Shown in pieces: positions 60,721-64,000 of a stretch of 64,000 nucleotides of DNA. This DNA is from Nostocoides sp. Soil756. Lineage in GTDB: Bacteria > Actinomycetota > Actinomycetes > Actinomycetales > Dermatophilaceae. How positions within the stretch are numbered: position 1 is the first letter of the stretch; each line of letters begins with the position of its first letter. Under the pieces are notes generated by a model. It was given only the letters and a program-made list of their open reading frames with translations. It was not told the origin of the DNA and made no database searches. Both the position numbers and the translations under genes were made by a program. The DNA lies in assembly GCF_001428065.1 (NCBI RefSeq), contig NZ_LMSE01000002.1, positions 382,924 to 446,923 of the forward strand. Reading direction: 5' to 3'.

Positions 60721-61485
60721 CTAGATCCGCTCGAAGACGAAGACCTCACGAAACTCACCGTCGATCCCGTGCCGCCGTTGATAGGGAACCTTCAGCACCG
60801 TCAGGTCTAGCCCGGCCCTCCCGGCGATCGCGAAGACGTCCGCCCCCCAGTCCACCGTGACGAGTGAGCGGCCGTCTCCGACCGGGTTCCCGTGCCATTC
60901 GGGCTCAAGCAGATGTACGACCTCCCCGTCGCGCTCAACCGCCCGGTCTCGCGTCTGCGGGAGGTCAGGACGCCACGGGAAGGTGGCGACATGCACGCCA
61001 CCAGGGCCAAGGACGCGACGGGTCTCTGCGAGCACGCGCTCGGGCTCGAAGACGTGCTCCAGGACGTCCTGCGTGATGAGGACGTCCAGGCTTTCGTCGG
61101 GGAACGTGAGGGCTCGCAGATCTTCGCTCCGGACACCGGACGACTCAGCTCCGAGGGGGGTGTCAGGCAGGTACTGCGAGGAGGTGTAGCGCGGGCACGC
61201 GCGACGAAGAGCTCGAGACAGCCCAGCCGCACCGGGCGATGACTCGTGAAGAGCAAGTTCTCGCCAGTTGGGCCGCAGCCGGGACAGCACCGTCGCCAAG
61301 CAACGCTCCCGAGGAATAGACCGGCACCTCACGCAGGTCAGGGAATCTCTGGCCCAAGAACCCCGCTCGAGGTAGATCGTCGTGGCCCTACCCCTCAGCT
61401 GACAGACAGCACAGGCACCCGGGAAGACGAGGTGTCGACGAGTCGCCTTACCCCGGAGATCGTCGAGCAAGTTGGCGGTCTCCAC
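60721..61485 (-). CDS. Class I SAM methyltransferase with N-terminal zinc-ribbon cysteines
   Basis: 254 residues. The front has two cysteine pairs, C25/C28 (ACAVC) and C51/C54 (TCVRC), likely a zinc ribbon. The methyltransferase core shows LHESSPGAAGLSRALRRACP in the motif I position, LTFPDESLDVLITQDVLEHV and EPERVLAETRRVLGPGGVHV. The glycine-rich motif is atypical (SSPGAAG). The GTG at 61485 is preceded at six bases by TACGGT, as for the acyltransferase gene. It lies between repeats A and B and would modify a surface sugar; that is inference. Confidence 0.75.
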   Translation of the reverse strand: METANLLDDLRGKATRRHLVFPGACAVCQLRGRATTIYLERGSWARDSLTCVRCRSIPRERCLATVLSRLRPNWRELALHESSPGAAGLSRALRRACPRYTSSQYLPDTPLGAESSGVRSEDLRALTFPDESLDVLITQDVLEHVFEPERVLAETRRVLGPGGVHVATFPWRPDLPQTRDRAVERDGEVVHLLEPEWHGNPVGDGRSLVTVDWGADVFAIAGRAGLDLTVLKVPYQRRHGIDGEFREVFVFERI

Positions 61486-61488
61486 GGG

Positions 61489-61582
61489 CGCACCGTACCG
61501 ACCTTTACAGGCGGCCGCACCCAGACACGGGAACCCTAGGAGGATCGGTGGAGGCTACGGCACCCCCCGGTACGGCGAGAGC
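61489..61582 (+). repeat. Decayed coding repeat, copy B
   Basis: Partner of copy A. It reads RTVPTFTGGRTQTR, then after one extra G the frame shifts to NPRRIGGGYGTPRYGESAYG. It sits directly upstream of the methyltransferase start on the minus strand. Together A and B bracket the methyltransferase gene as direct repeats 978 bases apart. Confidence 0.75.
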
Positions 61583-61906
61583 GCCTACGGCGACACCGGC
61601 GGCGGGCTCGCCCTCGCCGACGTCTCAGCGGTTGCCACCGCGACCGCGGCCGCCGACCTCCTCGACCTGCCCTTGCACGTCCCCGACGCCGCCGCACTGG
61701 CCAACGCAGCGGCCGCGGCCGAGACACTTGCCATCAGCGGGCTGCTCGGGCTGTTCGACTACGCTGCAGCGGAAGGTGCGACCGAGGCGCCTGACCCCCT
61801 GACCTTCACCCGCCGCGCCAGCGACGCCCTGACCATCGACCTCGCCTGGATCCCGACGGCCACCTCGACGCGCCTCCCCGAGACCCCATCGGCATCACCA
61901 TGCTGA
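61583..61906 (+). pseudogene. Continuation of copy B, low-complexity coding remnant
   Basis: The frame of copy B stays open for about 108 codons: GGGLALADVSAVATATAAAD, LPLHVPDAAALANAAAAAET, LAISGLLGLFDYAAAEGATE and RRASDALTIDLAWIPTATST, stopping at 61906. Composition is Ala/Leu/Thr-rich. Copy A has no equivalent beyond its first 40 codons. The short YG repeats and Ala-rich body would suit a phage tail or surface protein, but no family is recognised. 61907-62141 holds nothing clear except a possible TAACCT (62104-62109) for the next gene. Confidence 0.4.
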
Positions 61907-62141
61907 CCTGCGGCGCCCGCAGCGAGACGGCCACCGGGTCCCGCCAGCAGAATCACGGCACGGCTCCGGGAGCGGTTACTCAGTCGGATATCCGCCTGTC
62001 GGCGCCGAGCCTCGTGCACGTCGCTGAGGCGCTGCGCACGGAATCGTCTCGGTTAGTGCTGACCCAACAGACGAGCCGCACGCCTCGCGCGAAAGATCCG
62101 TCGTAACCTGACCGCACCATGCGAACTGCCAGGGTGTCGCC

Positions 62142-63668
62142 GTGACACAGGAACCATTGCGGGGGACTCTCCCACGAATCGGGACCTCGCGCTCGACAGT
62201 TCTCCTTGCGTTGCGCAGTGGGGTGGCAGGAGCCGCCGCCTCCTTTGTGTTCTCGGTCTTGCTCTTGCCCTTCATCCTGGAACGTTTGGGTCCGGCGCTC
62301 TACGGCACATGGCTCACCGTGTCTGCCCTCATTGCTGTCGGCGCATTGGCGGATGGAGGTATCCGTACCGAAGTCGCGCGCCGAGTGGCGGCGGCCCACG
62401 GAAGCGGGACGATCGGCGACGTCCAGGTTGCGGTGCGCAGCGGCGTCACCGTCATGTGCCTGACGGCGGTGCCGCTCGCCACCTTTGGCACGATCTTCGC
62501 GCCTGCCCTTACCCGACTCGTCTTCCCGGATGGGGTGGCGGGTTCTAGCGGCGGGGACGTCACTATGCTCCTACGGCTCATGGTCGTCGTCACCGCGGCC
62601 AACCTTGTGGTGAGCGCCCACGTCGCCGCGCTCCGCGGCGTGCAGCGCTCGGACGTCGAGGTGCTGGCGCAGGTCGTCGGCTGGCTGTGTTTCGCCGTGA
62701 CCCTCGTGCTGGGGGTCTTCGGCGGCTGGGGACTGTGGTCCCTCGCGACAGCTCAGCTGGCGAGCGTCACGGCGGCCGCGCTCGTCCAGCTCTGGGGGAT
62801 GCGGCGACTGCTCCCGGGTGTGTCCTTCGGCGTCCGCAAAATGGGCCGACGCAACGTCCTTGCCTACTTTGCCCTGTCCGTGTTGGCTTTGCTCTCTCAG
62901 GTCTCCGACGTCTTGGACTCTCAGTGGGACAAGCTGGTCCTCTCCCGCTTCGTCGGGCCCGAGGCGGTCACGGCCTTTCACATCGGAACGATGCTCGTAC
63001 TCCAGGCCAAGGTCATCGCTGTCCTTCCCATGGGCCCGCTGCTTGCCGGTCTCTCGGAGCTACGTGGCGACCGTCCGGAAGAGGCACGTGCGCTGCAAGA
63101 GCGACTCATGAAGGCCGGAGCCGTCACAGCCGCCACCGTCCTTGGCGCCGTTGTCCTGTTCGCGCCAGCGGTCCTGTCCCTCTGGCTCGGGCCCGGGTAC
63201 GAGCGAGCCGGCACAGTGGCCCGAATCTTCGCCGTCGCCGTCGCCCTCAATCTCGTCGCGGCGCCCATCGCCTTCCAGGCGTTCGCCGAAGGGCATCACC
63301 GGCTCACAGCTTGGGGTGCGGCCCTCAACATGGCCGTCAACGCCGTCGTGAGCCTCGTCCTCACGATCCAAGTCGGGCTCTACGGTGCGGTTATCGGCAG
63401 CGTCGTCGGCAATCTCCTCGGCACCGCCGTCTTCCTTCTCGCTGCGCGTCGCACGCTATCGACCTGGGTCCCTCCGCCGTGGCGCGCAGGAGTCCTGACG
63501 ACGGTCGTTGTGTCGACCCTCGCTCTGAGCCCCGTCGGTCACTTGGGCTCGTGGTGGCCGCTAGTCAGCGCCGGCTGTGGCGTCGTCGCGACGCTCGGTG
63601 TCGCCTGTCTGTGGGTGGAGCGGCTTTCGTTCCGCGATGTCCTCGCCGTGGCCGCGGGCCGCCCCTGA
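62142..63668 (+). CDS. Polysaccharide flippase (Wzx/MATE-like oligosaccharide flippase family)
   Basis: 508 residues with 12 to 14 hydrophobic segments. Family blocks include VFSVLLLPFILERLGPALYG, TWLTVSALIAVGALADGGIR, SQWDKLVLSRFVGPEAVTAF, and VLFAPAVLSLWLGPGYERAG. It would flip undecaprenyl-linked repeat units to the outer face. The GTG at 62142 has no strong ribosome site. Third-base GC is somewhat lower than in the rest of the window, consistent with a variable glycan locus. It is convergent with the FkbM-type gene. Confidence 0.86.
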   Translation: MTQEPLRGTLPRIGTSRSTVLLALRSGVAGAAASFVFSVLLLPFILERLGPALYGTWLTVSALIAVGALADGGIRTEVARRVAAAHGSGTIGDVQVAVRSGVTVMCLTAVPLATFGTIFAPALTRLVFPDGVAGSSGGDVTMLLRLMVVVTAANLVVSAHVAALRGVQRSDVEVLAQVVGWLCFAVTLVLGVFGGWGLWSLATAQLASVTAAALVQLWGMRRLLPGVSFGVRKMGRRNVLAYFALSVLALLSQVSDVLDSQWDKLVLSRFVGPEAVTAFHIGTMLVLQAKVIAVLPMGPLLAGLSELRGDRPEEARALQERLMKAGAVTAATVLGAVVLFAPAVLSLWLGPGYERAGTVARIFAVAVALNLVAAPIAFQAFAEGHHRLTAWGAALNMAVNAVVSLVLTIQVGLYGAVIGSVVGNLLGTAVFLLAARRTLSTWVPPPWRAGVLTTVVVSTLALSPVGHLGSWWPLVSAGCGVVATLGVACLWVERLSFRDVLAVAAGRP

Positions 63669-63687
63669 GCCGACGGCTGCCTGCGGC

Positions 63688-64000
63688 TCAGGCGCGAGGG
63701 TGGGTGAGCATCTTGTCCGCTACCGCCATGTGCCTTGAAGTCGCCGCGAGGACGTCGTAGTGCCAGTCAGGCTCGGGCATCTTGTCCTCGACGCAGGCGC
63801 GGCCAAGGCGGTCGACGGCGGCTGGGTCGTACCCGTTCTCCCCGTGGTCAAGGAGTCCGTGCTTCGTGAACCAAACGAAGCGCGTGTATCCAGCGTCGGT
63901 GAGCACCTCGAAGGGGCGGGTGGCGCTTTGGCCGCAGCGATCGAGGAGGATTGGGTGCCATTCGAAGAGGACGACCGGCTGCGATTGGGACAGCACTCGA
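63688..64000 (-). CDS. FkbM-type methyltransferase, C-terminal part (partial)
   Basis: The last 100 or so residues of a gene that continues beyond the window. PVVLFEWHPILLDRCGQSAT, FEVLTDAGYTRFVWFTKHGL and PEPDWHYDVLAATSRH match the C-terminal region of FkbM-family methyltransferases, which act on glycans and other small molecules. The internal ATG near 63996 is within the family domain and is not the true start. Confidence 0.75.
   Translation of the reverse strand, partial: RVLSQSQPVVLFEWHPILLDRCGQSATRPFEVLTDAGYTRFVWFTKHGLLDHGENGYDPAAVDRLGRACVEDKMPEPDWHYDVLAATSRHMAVADKMLTHPRA

Overview
The window is very GC-rich, densely coded actinobacterial chromosome. Markers for this are a WhiB2-type regulator, coenzyme F420 genes (fbiA, fbiB), DUF3499 and DUF5719 proteins, a DUF222/HNH protein, many GTG starts and several promoters that look leaderless. 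A Micrococcales member of the Intrasporangiaceae type fits best, but that is inference. No tRNA, rRNA, CRISPR array or intact insertion sequence was seen.

Layout. (1) 1-18656 is a cell-surface polysaccharide locus. It holds an LCP-family polymer ligase, a GT2 and several GT4 glycosyltransferases, a Wzm/Wzt-type ABC exporter, and five enzyme classes that together would make a UDP-2,3-diacetamido-2,3-dideoxy-hexuronic acid: 3-dehydrogenase, aminotransferase and N-acetyltransferase in one operon, 2-epimerase and 6-dehydrogenase as a divergent pair. (2) 18765-23227 holds two secreted cell-wall proteins, an amidase and a SpoIID/LytB protein, both ending in cell-wall-binding repeat 2 modules. (3) 23247-32672 is mixed: a CoA-transferase pair, a peptidoglycan-binding exoprotein behind a possible attenuator, a TIGR03089 protein, a large membrane protein, an inositol monophosphatase-like enzyme, a PadR/HAAS pair and a type IB topoisomerase. 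(4) 32790-38439 is a second glycosylation operon ending in an AlkA-like glycosylase. (5) 38475-55083 resembles the conserved actinobacterial fbiB-fbiA-whiB2-...-DUF3499-manB-SIS-...-sahH neighbourhood of mycobacteria, with a cell-envelope GT2 membrane protein and a DUF5719 protein next to whiB2. (6) 55084-64000 is a variable region. It has two decayed extra pieces of sahH around a truncated membrane-protein gene, a PIG-V-like mannosyltransferase, a decayed exported-protein gene, a frameshifted acyltransferase, two decayed copies of one unknown coding sequence flanking a methyltransferase, a flippase, and the 3' end of an FkbM-type methyltransferase gene.

How the genes work together. Regions 1, 4 and 6 encode synthesis, modification and export of surface glycans. 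ManB (region 5) supplies hexose-phosphate precursors, the LCP protein probably attaches a polymer to peptidoglycan, and the two repeat-2 proteins may dock on an acidic polymer. The most unusual signals are the duplicated sahH 3' end with its captured cargo, the 51-bp tandem repeats between fbiA and whiB2 that stay open in the fbiA frame, the structured leader before the peptidoglycan-binding exoprotein, and the pairing of the acidic amino-sugar pathway with repeat-2 cell-wall proteins.
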